From Streptomyces sp. MA5143a (GTDB lineage Bacteria > Actinomycetota > Actinomycetes > Streptomycetales > Streptomycetaceae): 64,000 bases of DNA. Of the stretch, positions 45,977 through 55,554 are shown piece after piece. How positions within the stretch are numbered: position 1 is the stretch's first letter; the number at the start of each line of letters is the position of its first letter. Location: NCBI RefSeq assembly GCF_900290235.1, contig NZ_OLMK01000011.1:108498-172497 (forward strand), written 5' to 3'. The notes below the pieces were generated by a model, which saw nothing but the letters and a program-made list of their open reading frames with translations, searched no databases and had not been told where the DNA came from. A program made the position numbers and the translations under genes.

Positions 45977-47416
45977 TTACGCCTCGACCTCCGACCGGTC
46001 CCCGCCCCACAGCGTGTGGAACGAGCCCTCGCGGTCCACCCTCCGGTACGTGTGCGCGCCGAAGAAGTCGCGCTGGCCCTGCGTGAGCGCCGCGGGCAGC
46101 CGCTCCGCGCGCAGCGCGTCGTAGTACGCGAGCGCCGCCGCGAAGCCCGGCGTCGGCACGCCCTGCCGGGTCGCGGCCACGATCACCTCACGCCAGTCGT
46201 CCTGCGCCGCGGCGATCTCCTGCGCGAACGTCTCGTCGGACAGCAGGCTCGGCAGGTCCGGCCGGGCGTCGTACGCGGCGCGGATACGGTCGAGGAAGGC
46301 CGCCCGGATGATGCAGCCGCCGCGCCAGATCGAGGCGACCTTGCCGAGGTCGATGTCCCAGTCGTACTCGGAGCGGGCCGCGTCGATCTCGTGGAAACCC
46401 TGCGTGTACGACACGATCTTGGAGGCGTACAGCGCCTGCTCGACCCGGTCGGCGAAGGCTCCCGCCTCGGCCTGGCTGAGCGGCGCCGCCTTCGGGCCCG
46501 CCAGCGAGCGCGAGGCGTCCCGCAGCGCGGCGTGCCCGGACAGCGAGCGTGCGAAGACGGCCTCGGCGATACCGGAGACCGGCACGCCCAGGTCCAGCGC
46601 GATCTGCACGGTCCAGCGGCCCGTGCCCTTCTGCTCCGCCTGGTCGACGACGACGTCCACGAACGGCTTGCCGGTCGCCGCGTCCACGTGCGCCAGCACC
46701 TCGGCGGTGATCTCGATCAGATACGAGTCGAGGCGCCCGGTGTTCCAGGTGCGGAAGATCTCCGCGATCTGCGCGGGGGAGTAGCCGGCCACATCGCGCA
46801 GCAACTGGTACGCCTCGCCGATCAGCTGCATGTCGGCGTACTCGATGCCGTTGTGGACCATCTTCACGAAGTGCCCGGCGCCGTCCGGACCGACGTGCGT
46901 CACGCACGGCGAACCGTCGGCGGCCTTCGCGGAGATCTTCTCCAGCATCGGGCCGAGGGAGTCGTACGACTCGGCCGGGCCGCCCGGCATGATGCTGGGC
47001 CCGTTGAGCGCGCCCTCCTCACCGCCGGAGATGCCCGCGCCCACGAAGAGGATGCCCTGCTCGCGCAGCGCGGCCTCGCGGCGGCGGGTGTCGGCGAAGT
47101 GCGCGTTGCCGCCGTCGATGATCATGTCGCCGGGCTCCAGCAGCGGCGCGAACTCCTCGATCACCGCGTCGGTGGGGCCGCCGGCCTTCACCATCACCAC
47201 CAGACGCCGGGGGCGCTCCAGCGCCTGGACGAAGTCCTTGGCGGTCTCGGCCGCGATGAAGTCGCCCTCGTGCCCGTGCTCCTCCACCAGCGCGTGCGTC
47301 TTCGCCGCGGAGCGGTTGTGGACGGCGACCGTGTAGCCGTTGCGGGCGAAGTTGCGGGCGAGATTGCTCCCCATGACCGCGAGGCCGGTGACGCCGATCT
47401 GGGCTGAAGTGCTCAT
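45977..47416 (-). CDS. gnd: 6-phosphogluconate dehydrogenase, decarboxylating (NADP)
   Basis: A 479-residue enzyme of the long (E. coli/mammalian-like) type. The NADP-binding fold is 'IGVTGLAVMGSNLARNFARNGYTVAVHNRS'; substrate-binding blocks are 'GISGGEEGALNGPSIMPGG', 'GHFVKMVHNGIEYADMQLIGEAY' with the catalytic Lys and Asn, and 'QKGTGRWT'. It converts 6-phosphogluconate to ribulose 5-phosphate and CO2 in the pentose phosphate pathway, giving NADPH. ATG 47416 is preceded by a weak GGAG. It is monocistronic, with a strong shared terminator downstream. Confidence 0.96.
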   Translation of the reverse strand: MSTSAQIGVTGLAVMGSNLARNFARNGYTVAVHNRSAAKTHALVEEHGHEGDFIAAETAKDFVQALERPRRLVVMVKAGGPTDAVIEEFAPLLEPGDMIIDGGNAHFADTRRREAALREQGILFVGAGISGGEEGALNGPSIMPGGPAESYDSLGPMLEKISAKAADGSPCVTHVGPDGAGHFVKMVHNGIEYADMQLIGEAYQLLRDVAGYSPAQIAEIFRTWNTGRLDSYLIEITAEVLAHVDAATGKPFVDVVVDQAEQKGTGRWTVQIALDLGVPVSGIAEAVFARSLSGHAALRDASRSLAGPKAAPLSQAEAGAFADRVEQALYASKIVSYTQGFHEIDAARSEYDWDIDLGKVASIWRGGCIIRAAFLDRIRAAYDARPDLPSLLSDETFAQEIAAAQDDWREVIVAATRQGVPTPGFAAALAYYDALRAERLPAALTQGQRDFFGAHTYRRVDREGSFHTLWGGDRSEVEA

Positions 47417-48960
<1,544 letters not shown>

Positions 48961-48991
48961 CGCGCCCGACGTGACCGCGCCGCGACGTACC

Positions 48992-49018
48992 GCGGGAGGC
49001 CCGCTCCGGGCCTCCCGC
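48992..49018. terminator. Hairpin terminator between the hydrolase and the DMT permease
   Basis: Perfect 12-bp inverted repeat GCGGGAGGCCCG / CGGGCCTCCCGC with a 3-base loop, ending one base before the stop codon of the convergent permease gene. Confidence 0.85.
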
Positions 49019-50149
49019 TCACGTCCCTACATGGTCCCGATGCCGGTCGCCGTGCGGCCGCGGCACATACAGCTCGCCGTGGAACGGTCGCAGCTCCAGC
49101 TCGGGCCGCCCCTCGTCACCCGTGCCACCGGCCCCGCGGAACGGTGCCGGTACGACCACCCGCTGGTCGAGGCCGATCGACCCGTCGGCCGTCGCCGGGA
49201 CCCCGGCCGGCCGTGCGGGAAGCCCCGCGAGCAGCCGCTCGACGGCGAGGGCCGCCTCCCGGTCGGCGACCGTCGACGCGTCCGCCGTGTCCTCGTCCCC
49301 GACCCGTTCGGGCCGCGCCTCCTCGTGGAGCCGCTCGGTGGTGAGCAGGATCAGACCACCGGCCGCGACAACCCCGCAGCCCAGGGCGAGGAGGGTGCCC
49401 GTGGTGCCGTAGCGGAACGTCTCGCCGAACATCGTGATGCCGACCGCCGCCGCCACCACCGGGTTCACGACGGTCAGGGTGGCGAGCGGGGCCGCGAGGC
49501 CGCCGTTGCGGTAGGAGGCCTGGGACAGCAGCAGACCGGCCGTGGCGAAGACACCGATGACCGCGAGGGTCGGAAGGTCGGCGAGCGCGACACCGTCCGT
49601 CCAGTCGACGGCCACCGTCTTGGTGAACACCGAGGACATGCCGAACGCGACACCGGACGCCACCGCGAGCAGGATGCTGCGCGTCGTCGGATGCCGGTGC
49701 GCGGCGTGGGCCGCCGTCATCAGCGCCGCCACCGCGCCCGCGCTGACCAGCGCCACCAGCACGCGCTCGGTGGTGTCCAGGGACTGCGCGTCGGCCGTGC
49801 CGACCAGGGAGAGCAGGCCCGCGAGACCCACCGTCGCCATGATCGCGCCCCGCCAGGCCGTCGCCCCGGCCCGGCGGCCGACGAAAAGAGCCGCCATGGG
49901 CAGGGCGAAGACGATGGTCAGCGCGCCGAGTGGCTGCACCAGGCTGAGCGGGCCGTACGCCAGGGCCACCACGTGCAGCAGCCCGCCGAGACCGTTCAGT
50001 GCGACGGCGGCCCACCAGCCCGGGCGGCGCAGCGGGGCGTAGGTCCGGCCCGGGGAGGTCACCGCGACCCGCTCCTGCACGATCGCGCCGCCCGCGTAGG
50101 CCACGGCGGAGACGAACGACAGCAGCACGGACAACGCGAGGGCGCTCAT
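49019..50149 (-). CDS. DMT-superfamily membrane transporter (EamA/NIPA-like)
   Basis: A 376-residue permease with nine to ten membrane helices in residues 1-290 in a doubled EamA-like arrangement, starting 'ALALSVLLSFVSAVAYAGGAIVQERVA' and containing 'LSLVQPLGALTIVFALPMAALF' and 'TLTVVNPVVAAAVGITMFGETFR'. The C-terminal 80 residues are a hydrophilic cytoplasmic tail. Family members export small metabolites or carry Mg; the substrate here is unknown. ATG 50149 follows GAGGAG at six bases. The gene is divergent from the FhuF-like gene across 228 bases that contain two palindromes. Confidence 0.85.
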   Translation of the reverse strand: MSALALSVLLSFVSAVAYAGGAIVQERVAVTSPGRTYAPLRRPGWWAAVALNGLGGLLHVVALAYGPLSLVQPLGALTIVFALPMAALFVGRRAGATAWRGAIMATVGLAGLLSLVGTADAQSLDTTERVLVALVSAGAVAALMTAAHAAHRHPTTRSILLAVASGVAFGMSSVFTKTVAVDWTDGVALADLPTLAVIGVFATAGLLLSQASYRNGGLAAPLATLTVVNPVVAAAVGITMFGETFRYGTTGTLLALGCGVVAAGGLILLTTERLHEEARPERVGDEDTADASTVADREAALAVERLLAGLPARPAGVPATADGSIGLDQRVVVPAPFRGAGGTGDEGRPELELRPFHGELYVPRPHGDRHRDHVGT

Positions 50150-50227
50150 GAGCGGCTCCTCGACGAGGGGCGGGGGCGCTCGGCCCGCCGCTGCGAACGG
50201 TCGGCTTTCATGGTGACCACGATGCCT

Positions 50228-50269
50228 CGCGAACGTGTTCGCGTCGTCGTACCTGAGCACTCATTGAGT
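50228..50269. promoter_or_regulatory. Two palindromes between the DMT permease and the FhuF-like gene
   Basis: CGCGAACGTGTTCGCG (50228-50243) is a perfect 16-bp palindrome; ACTCA-T-TGAGT (50259-50269) is a second perfect one. The first resembles GAAC-GTTC operators, but its spacer is 2 bases, not the 4 bases of an actinobacterial LexA box. The pair is centred about 100 bases from both starts. Confidence 0.5.
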
Positions 50270-50377
50270 CGTACTGCCGATGGAGTAGGACTCGCCGCCC
50301 GTCATCCTCAGGAGGGGCGACACGGAGTGCACCCCTCCCCGCGAACACGCCCGTAGGCCCTGGTACTACTCGATGTC

Positions 50378-51127
50378 GTGGACCATGCCGCCGACCTCAC
50401 GGACCTCTCCGCCCTCGGCGGCTTCTTCGTACTACGCACGGGGAAAGCACCGGGGCGCCCGCTGCCCACCCTCGCGGAGGCGTACGCGGCACGGGATGCC
50501 GATGTGAGAAAGGAGGTTTACGCGAATCCCGTAATTTTCCGTGTCCGGAAGGTGGCCGACAGCGTCCGGGCCCCCGAACCCCGCGTCGCGGCCTCCATCG
50601 CCCACCTCGGCCTCGCCGCCCGGCTGTGGTCGGTCGCCCTCGGCGCCGCCGCCCTCCACGACCGCGTCCCCGATCTCGACCCGCGACTGCTGCACTGGGA
50701 CCCCGACGCGAGCGCCCCCGACGACCTCTGGCTGACCGGGGTACGGATGCTGCCCGCCGACCGGCTCGGCGAGGTCGTACGGGAGGCGCACCTCGTCCCC
50801 CTGGCGGCGGCCCTCTGCTCCCAACTGCCCGTTTCCCCCCGTCTGCTCCGGGGGAACGCGGCCTCCGCGCTCATGGGAGCCGTCCGGCAGATCGACCGCT
50901 GGGCCGCCGCGCACGGCCGTGCGGAGGCGGCGGACCGGGCCCGCCGGCTGGCCGCCGCACAGCTCGCCCGTTCCGATCTCGCCGGCACCCTCGACCCGGC
51001 GACCCACCGCCGCCGCAGCTGCTGCCTCTACTACCGGCTGCCCGGCGGCGGACTCTGCGGCGACTGCTGCTTCGACCGGCCACCGGCCCGGACCCGGCCG
51101 TCGGGCAGGAGGGGCGGCATCCGCTAG
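50378..51127 (+). CDS. FhuF-like (2Fe-2S) ferric-siderophore reductase
   Basis: A 249-residue soluble protein whose C-terminus carries the FhuF cysteine pattern: CCLYYRLPGGGLCGDCC, i.e. C-C-x10-C-x2-C, which binds a 2Fe-2S cluster. The middle shows family features 'RVAASIAHLGLAARLWSVALGAAAL' and 'GNAASAL'. Such proteins reduce iron released from siderophores in the cytoplasm. The start is GTG 50378, with no clear ribosome site; the context (TACTACT about 13 bases earlier) allows a leaderless message. No siderophore transporter is adjacent and I saw no DmdR/IdeR iron box. Confidence 0.85.
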   Translation: MDHAADLTDLSALGGFFVLRTGKAPGRPLPTLAEAYAARDADVRKEVYANPVIFRVRKVADSVRAPEPRVAASIAHLGLAARLWSVALGAAALHDRVPDLDPRLLHWDPDASAPDDLWLTGVRMLPADRLGEVVREAHLVPLAAALCSQLPVSPRLLRGNAASALMGAVRQIDRWAAAHGRAEAADRARRLAAAQLARSDLAGTLDPATHRRRSCCLYYRLPGGGLCGDCCFDRPPARTRPSGRRGGIR

Positions 51128-51203
51128 GGACATGGCGCTCTTCCCCAACCGCCCCGTGTGGGTGACCATGTGGGAACGAGTCATGTGAGACAGGGGGTTC
51201 CGG

Positions 51204-52355
51204 GTGCGAGTCGGCCTGCTGACCCGGGAGTATCCGCCCGACGTCTACGGAGGCGCGGGGGTCCATGTCGAGTTCCTCGCACGGGAGTTGAGGTCCCTCG
51301 TCGACCTCGACGTGCACTGCTGGGGCGAGGGCGCCGCGGGCGGCGTCGTACGCCACCGGCCCTGGTCGGCGCTGGACGGCGCCAACGACGCCCTGCGCAC
51401 GTTCTCCGTGGACCTGTCCATCGCCGCCGGCCTCGACGGCCGGGAACTCGTCCACTCGCACACCTGGTACGCGGGCCTCGCCGGCCACTTCGGCAAGCTG
51501 CTGCACGGCATCCCGCATGTGATGACCGCCCACTCACTGGAGCCGCTGCGCCCCTGGAAGGCCGAGCAACTGGGCGGCGGCTACGCCCTGTCCAGCTGGG
51601 CCGAGCGCACCGCGATCGAGTCCGCCGACGCGGTGATCGCGGTGTCCGGCGCCATGCGCGACGACATCCTCGGCTGCTACCCGGCCCTGGACCCGGCCAG
51701 GGTACGAGTCGTGCACAACGGCATCGACACCACCCTCTACCGGCCCGACCACGCCACGGACGTCCTCGACCGCGTCGGCCTCGACCGGGCCCGCCCCTAC
51801 GTCCTGTTCGTCGGCCGCATCACCCGCCAGAAGGGCGTGCCCCACCTGCTGCGCGCCGTACGGGCCATCGACCCGGACGTCCAGGTCGTGCTGTGCGCGG
51901 GCGCCCCGGACACCCCGGAGATCGACCGGGAGTTCCGCGACCTCTTCGAGGAGCTGAGCCGTGTCCGCGAGGGCCTGCACTGGATCCCGCAGATGCTGCC
52001 GCGCCCGGAGGTGATCCAACTCCTCACCCACGCCGCCGTCTTCGTCTGCCCCTCGGTGTACGAACCGCTCGGCATCGTCAACCTGGAGGCCATGGCCTGC
52101 GGCACGGCGGTGGTCGCGTCACGGGTGGGCGGTATCCCCGAGGTCGTGGAGGACGGCGTCACGGGACTCCTCGTGTCCACCGAGGACGACTTCGAAGCTC
52201 AGCTGGCCCGCGCCCTCGACTCGGTCCTCGCCGACCCCGCGACCGCCGCCCGCATGGGCGAGGCGGGACGGGAGCGCGCGGTGCGCGAGTTCGGCTGGGA
52301 CGCGGTGGCCCGGCGGACGGTCCACCTGTACGAGGAAGTCCTCAAACAGGGGTAG
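51204..52355 (+). CDS. glgA: Glycogen synthase / maltose-1-phosphate synthase, actinobacterial GT4 type
   Basis: A 383-residue retaining glycosyltransferase of the GT-B fold. The N-terminal donor/acceptor loop is 'LTREYPPDVYGGAGVHVEFLARELR'; the C-terminal domain has 'VLFVGRITRQKGVPHLLRA' and 'VYEPLGIVNLEAMACGTAVVAS' with the catalytic E-x7-E. The length and GT4 features match the actinobacterial GlgA (called GlgM where shown to make alpha-maltose 1-phosphate from ADP-glucose) rather than the longer E. coli GT5 enzyme. The start is GTG 51204. glgC follows 47 bases downstream, supplying the ADP-glucose substrate. Confidence 0.93.
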   Translation: MRVGLLTREYPPDVYGGAGVHVEFLARELRSLVDLDVHCWGEGAAGGVVRHRPWSALDGANDALRTFSVDLSIAAGLDGRELVHSHTWYAGLAGHFGKLLHGIPHVMTAHSLEPLRPWKAEQLGGGYALSSWAERTAIESADAVIAVSGAMRDDILGCYPALDPARVRVVHNGIDTTLYRPDHATDVLDRVGLDRARPYVLFVGRITRQKGVPHLLRAVRAIDPDVQVVLCAGAPDTPEIDREFRDLFEELSRVREGLHWIPQMLPRPEVIQLLTHAAVFVCPSVYEPLGIVNLEAMACGTAVVASRVGGIPEVVEDGVTGLLVSTEDDFEAQLARALDSVLADPATAARMGEAGRERAVREFGWDAVARRTVHLYEEVLKQG

Positions 52356-52402
52356 GCACACAGGACAGAGCACGGCACAACCGGGTGTAGAGGGGCGGCG
52401 GC

Positions 52403-53623
52403 ATGCGGCGCGGTGGACCTTCGGTGCTGGGAATCGTACTGGCGGGCGGCGAGGGCAAGAGGCTGATGCCCCTGACCGCCGACCGCGCGAAACCGGCGGT
52501 GACCTTCGGCGGGACGTACCGTCTCGTGGACTTCGTACTCTCCAATCTCGTGAACGCGGACATCCTGCGGATCTGCGTCCTGACCCAGTACAAATCGCAC
52601 TCCCTGGACCGGCACATCACCACCACCTGGCGGATGTCGAGCCTGCTCGGCAACTACGTCACCCCGGTCCCCGCCCAGCAGCGGCTCGGCCCGCGCTGGT
52701 ACCTGGGCAGCGCCGACGCGCTGCTCCAGTCCCTGAACCTGGTGCACGACGAACAGCCCGAGTACGTCGCCGTCTTCGGCGCCGACCACGTCTACCGCAT
52801 GGACCCCCGGCAGATGCTGGCCCAGCACATCGAGGGCGGCGCGGGAGTGACCGTCGCCGGGATACGCGTGCCCCGCACCGAGTCCTCCTCCTTCGGTGTG
52901 ATCACCCCCGGCTCCGACGGCCGGTCCGTGGAGCGCTTCCTGGAGAAGCCGGCCGACCCGCCCGGACTCGTCGACGACCCCGAGTGCGTGTTCGCCTCGA
53001 TGGGCAACTACATCTTCACCACCAAGGCCCTGGTGGAGGCGCTCCAGCGGGACGCCGAGGACGAGAACTCCGTCCACGACATGGGCGGCTCGATCCTGCC
53101 CCAGCTCACCGAGCGGGGCGAGGCCCAGCTGTACGACTTCAGCGCCAACCACGTGCCCGGCGAGACCAACCGGGACCGCGGCTACTGGCGGGACGTCGGA
53201 ACCCTCGACGCCTACTACGACGCCCATATGGACCTCATCGCCGAGCGCCCCGCCTTCAACCTGTTCAACCGCAGCTGGCCCATCTACACCAGCTCCGGCC
53301 AGCTCTCCCCGGCACGCTTCAACGCGGGCGGCATGGCCAGCGAGTCGATCATCAGTGCGGGCTGTCTGATCCGGGGCCAGGTGACCCGGTCCGTGCTGTC
53401 GCCGGGTGTGGTCGTCGACCCCGGCGCCGTGGTCCAGGGGTCGGTGCTGCACGACAACGTCCACATCGGCCGGGGCGCGGTCGTCCGGGGCGCCGTTCTC
53501 GACAAGAACGTCCAGGTGCCGCCGGGCGCCACCATCGGCGTCAACCCGGAGCGCGACGCGGAGCTGTACACGGTCTCCAGGGGCGGGGTGATCGCCCTCG
53601 GAAAGGGCCAGCAGGTGTCGTGA
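52403..53623 (+). CDS. glgC: Glucose-1-phosphate adenylyltransferase (ADP-glucose pyrophosphorylase)
   Basis: A 406-residue enzyme with an N-terminal nucleotidyltransferase domain ('[39 protein letters not shown]', '[14 protein letters not shown]', 'SFGVI') and a C-terminal left-handed beta-helix with hexapeptide repeats ('[32 protein letters not shown]'). It makes ADP-glucose from glucose 1-phosphate and ATP, the first committed step of glycogen synthesis. ATG 52403 has a weak GGGGCGG upstream. With glgA it forms a two-gene unit closed by a hairpin at 53722. Confidence 0.95.
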   Translation: MRRGGPSVLGIVLAGGEGKRLMPLTADRAKPAVTFGGTYRLVDFVLSNLVNADILRICVLTQYKSHSLDRHITTTWRMSSLLGNYVTPVPAQQRLGPRWYLGSADALLQSLNLVHDEQPEYVAVFGADHVYRMDPRQMLAQHIEGGAGVTVAGIRVPRTESSSFGVITPGSDGRSVERFLEKPADPPGLVDDPECVFASMGNYIFTTKALVEALQRDAEDENSVHDMGGSILPQLTERGEAQLYDFSANHVPGETNRDRGYWRDVGTLDAYYDAHMDLIAERPAFNLFNRSWPIYTSSGQLSPARFNAGGMASESIISAGCLIRGQVTRSVLSPGVVVDPGAVVQGSVLHDNVHIGRGAVVRGAVLDKNVQVPPGATIGVNPERDAELYTVSRGGVIALGKGQQVS

Positions 53624-53721
53624 CTCCGCACTGATGCGCGTCGAGCGGCTGTGCGGTTCATCACGCCGCGCTGGGCCGGGTGGGTTGAGATGACCCCCAA
53701 GTGACGGCAGATGTCCCAGTG

Positions 53722-53748
53722 GTCCCGCCTCTCCCCAGGAGGTGGGAC
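53722..53748 (+). terminator. Hairpin terminator downstream of glgC
   Basis: Inverted repeat GTCCCGCCTC / GAGGTGGGAC, 10 bp with one G-U pair, loop of 7, followed by TTAATCTG; about 100 bases after the glgC stop. Confidence 0.6.
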
Positions 53749-53848
53749 TTAATCTGCTGTTAACTGAGCGTAGCTCGATCGTACTTGACCGTAATCGGCC
53801 ATCAGCGATTGACTGCACACTCACCCGTCGTCGACGCGAGGCAAGCCA

Positions 53849-55195
53849 TTGACTTCTGACGAGCTCGCACCACTCGACCTGGCCTTCTGGAACATCGAGT
53901 CCGCCGAACATCCCATGCACCTGGCAGCCCTCGGCGTCTTCACGGCCAACTCGCCCACCGCGGGCGCCCATGCCGCCGACCTGCTCGCCGCCCGTGCCGC
54001 CGGGGTGTCCGCGCTGCGGATGCGGATCCGGGACGTCTGGCGGCCCGATGCGCGCCTGCCGCTCACCTTCGGCGGCGCGACCCGCGAGCCCGTCGCCGAC
54101 TTCGAGCCCTTCGACCACGTACGGCTCCACGCGCCGACCCGCGACTTCCACGCGGTGGCCGGCCGGCTGCTGGAACGCCCCCTGGAGCGCGACCGGCCGC
54201 CGTGGGAGGCGCACGTCCTGCCCGGCGAGGACGGCACCTCCTTCGCGGTGCTGTTCAAGTTCCACCACGCCCTCGCCGACGGACTGCGGGCGCTGACCCT
54301 CGCCGCCGCCGTCATGGACCCCATGGACATGCCCGCGCCCAGGCCGCGCCCCGCCGAACCCCCGCGCAGCCTCCTCGGCGAGGTGCGCAAGCTGCCCGCG
54401 CTCCTCCGCGGCACCCTCTCCGACCTGGGCCGGGCCGTGGACATCGGCACCTCCCTCGCCCGCACCACGCTCGACGCGACGCTGGGCGCGCGGGGCACCA
54501 CCGCGCTGACCGCCGAGCCGAGCGGCACCCGCCGCACCGTCGGCGTGGTCCTCGACCTCGACGACGTGCACCGCATCCGCAAGACCGTCGGCGGCACCGT
54601 CAACGACGTCCTCATCGCGGTCGTCGCCGGCGCGCTGCGGCGCTGGCTGGACGAGCGGGGCGACGGCAGCGAAGGGGTCGCGCCCCGGGCGCTCATCCCC
54701 GTCTCCAAGCGCCGGCCGCGCACCGCGCACCCCCAGGGCAACCGGCTCTCCGGCTATCTGATGAAGCTGCCCGTCGACGACCCCGACCCGCTCGGCCGAC
54801 TCCGCACGGTCCGTACGGCCATGGACCGCAACAAGGACGCCGGGCCGAACCGCGGCGCCGGGGCGGTCGCGCTGCTCGCCGACCATGTGCCGCCGCTGGG
54901 GCACCGGCTCGCCGGGCCCCTGGTGAGCCAGGCCGCGCGCCTCTGGTTCGACCTCCTCGTCACCAGCGTGCCGCTCCCGAGCCTCGGCCTGCGGCTCGGC
55001 GGCTGCCCGCTCGCCGAGGTGTACCCGCTGGCCCCCCTCGCCCATGGGCAGTCCTTGGCGGTGGCGATCTCCACGTACCGGGGGAGCGTCCACTACGGGC
55101 TGGTCGCCGACGCGGAGGCCGTGCCGGATCTGGAGGTGCTGGGGAAGGCGGTGACGGGGGAGCTGGAGGAGCTGCTGGCGGCGTGCGAAGGCTGA
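53849..55195 (+). CDS. Wax ester synthase / diacylglycerol acyltransferase (WS/DGAT)
   Basis: A 448-residue acyltransferase. The catalytic motif HHxxxDG is 'KFHHALADGLRAL' near residue 145; the N-terminal PLDLAFWNIE and the C-terminal 'SVPLPSLGLRLGGCPLAEVYPLAPLAHGQSLAVAISTYRGSVHYGLVAD' (with an N/S-V-P-like motif) are typical. It uses acyl-CoA to make triacylglycerol or wax esters at lipid bodies. The start is TTG 53849, with GAGG eight bases upstream. It stands alone after glgAC, so two carbon-storage pathways lie side by side. Confidence 0.92.
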   Translation: MTSDELAPLDLAFWNIESAEHPMHLAALGVFTANSPTAGAHAADLLAARAAGVSALRMRIRDVWRPDARLPLTFGGATREPVADFEPFDHVRLHAPTRDFHAVAGRLLERPLERDRPPWEAHVLPGEDGTSFAVLFKFHHALADGLRALTLAAAVMDPMDMPAPRPRPAEPPRSLLGEVRKLPALLRGTLSDLGRAVDIGTSLARTTLDATLGARGTTALTAEPSGTRRTVGVVLDLDDVHRIRKTVGGTVNDVLIAVVAGALRRWLDERGDGSEGVAPRALIPVSKRRPRTAHPQGNRLSGYLMKLPVDDPDPLGRLRTVRTAMDRNKDAGPNRGAGAVALLADHVPPLGHRLAGPLVSQAARLWFDLLVTSVPLPSLGLRLGGCPLAEVYPLAPLAHGQSLAVAISTYRGSVHYGLVADAEAVPDLEVLGKAVTGELEELLAACEG

Positions 55196-55217
55196 GCGGG
55201 GGCGCGGGGCGCCTTAG

Positions 55218-55448
55218 AGCTCGGGGGTGCGCGTTCGTATGGCGGGTGCGGGTGCGGGTGCGGGTGCGGGTGCGGGTGGGGTGGGGGTCGTTCGCGCAGT
55301 TCCCCGCGCCCCTGAAGGCTCGGGCCTACGGCCCGGCCTCCAGATGAAAAGCCCGGGGGCGCAGCCCCCGGCTTCTCAGGGGCGCGGGGAACTGCGCGAC
55401 CAGCCACACACCACCCGCACCCGCCGACGAACCGCGCACCCCCGAGCT
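55218..55448. repeat. Intergenic palindromic repeat, copy B (long form, complete)
   Basis: A 231-bp inverted structure. The left end reads AGCTCGGGGGTGCGCGTTCG and the right end is its reverse complement with one base change, ending CGCACCCCCGAGCT. Inside lie a run of GGGTGC units (55243-55278), the core GCGCAGTTCCCCGCGCCCCT (55295) and its inverted copy (55377-55396), and a central hairpin around GCCCGGGGGC-GCA-GCCCCCGGC (55351-55373) that can terminate transcription. The inverted outer arms make the whole unit self-complementary in RNA. Confidence 0.85.
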
Positions 55449-55554
55449 ACTGGGCGCCCTGGGTTTGGCCAGCCGCGCTCCCGTCCGTACAATTCCCCGT
55501 TCGATGACGGGCGCGAGTCGGCGCGCCGCGGGCGATCAGGGAAACGGCAGCGCG

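Noticed and set aside
50228..50243. LexA/SOS box in the DMT-FhuF intergenic region
   Set aside because: The GAAC and GTTC arms are separated by 2 bases, whereas the actinobacterial SOS box has 4; no DNA-repair gene is adjacent.
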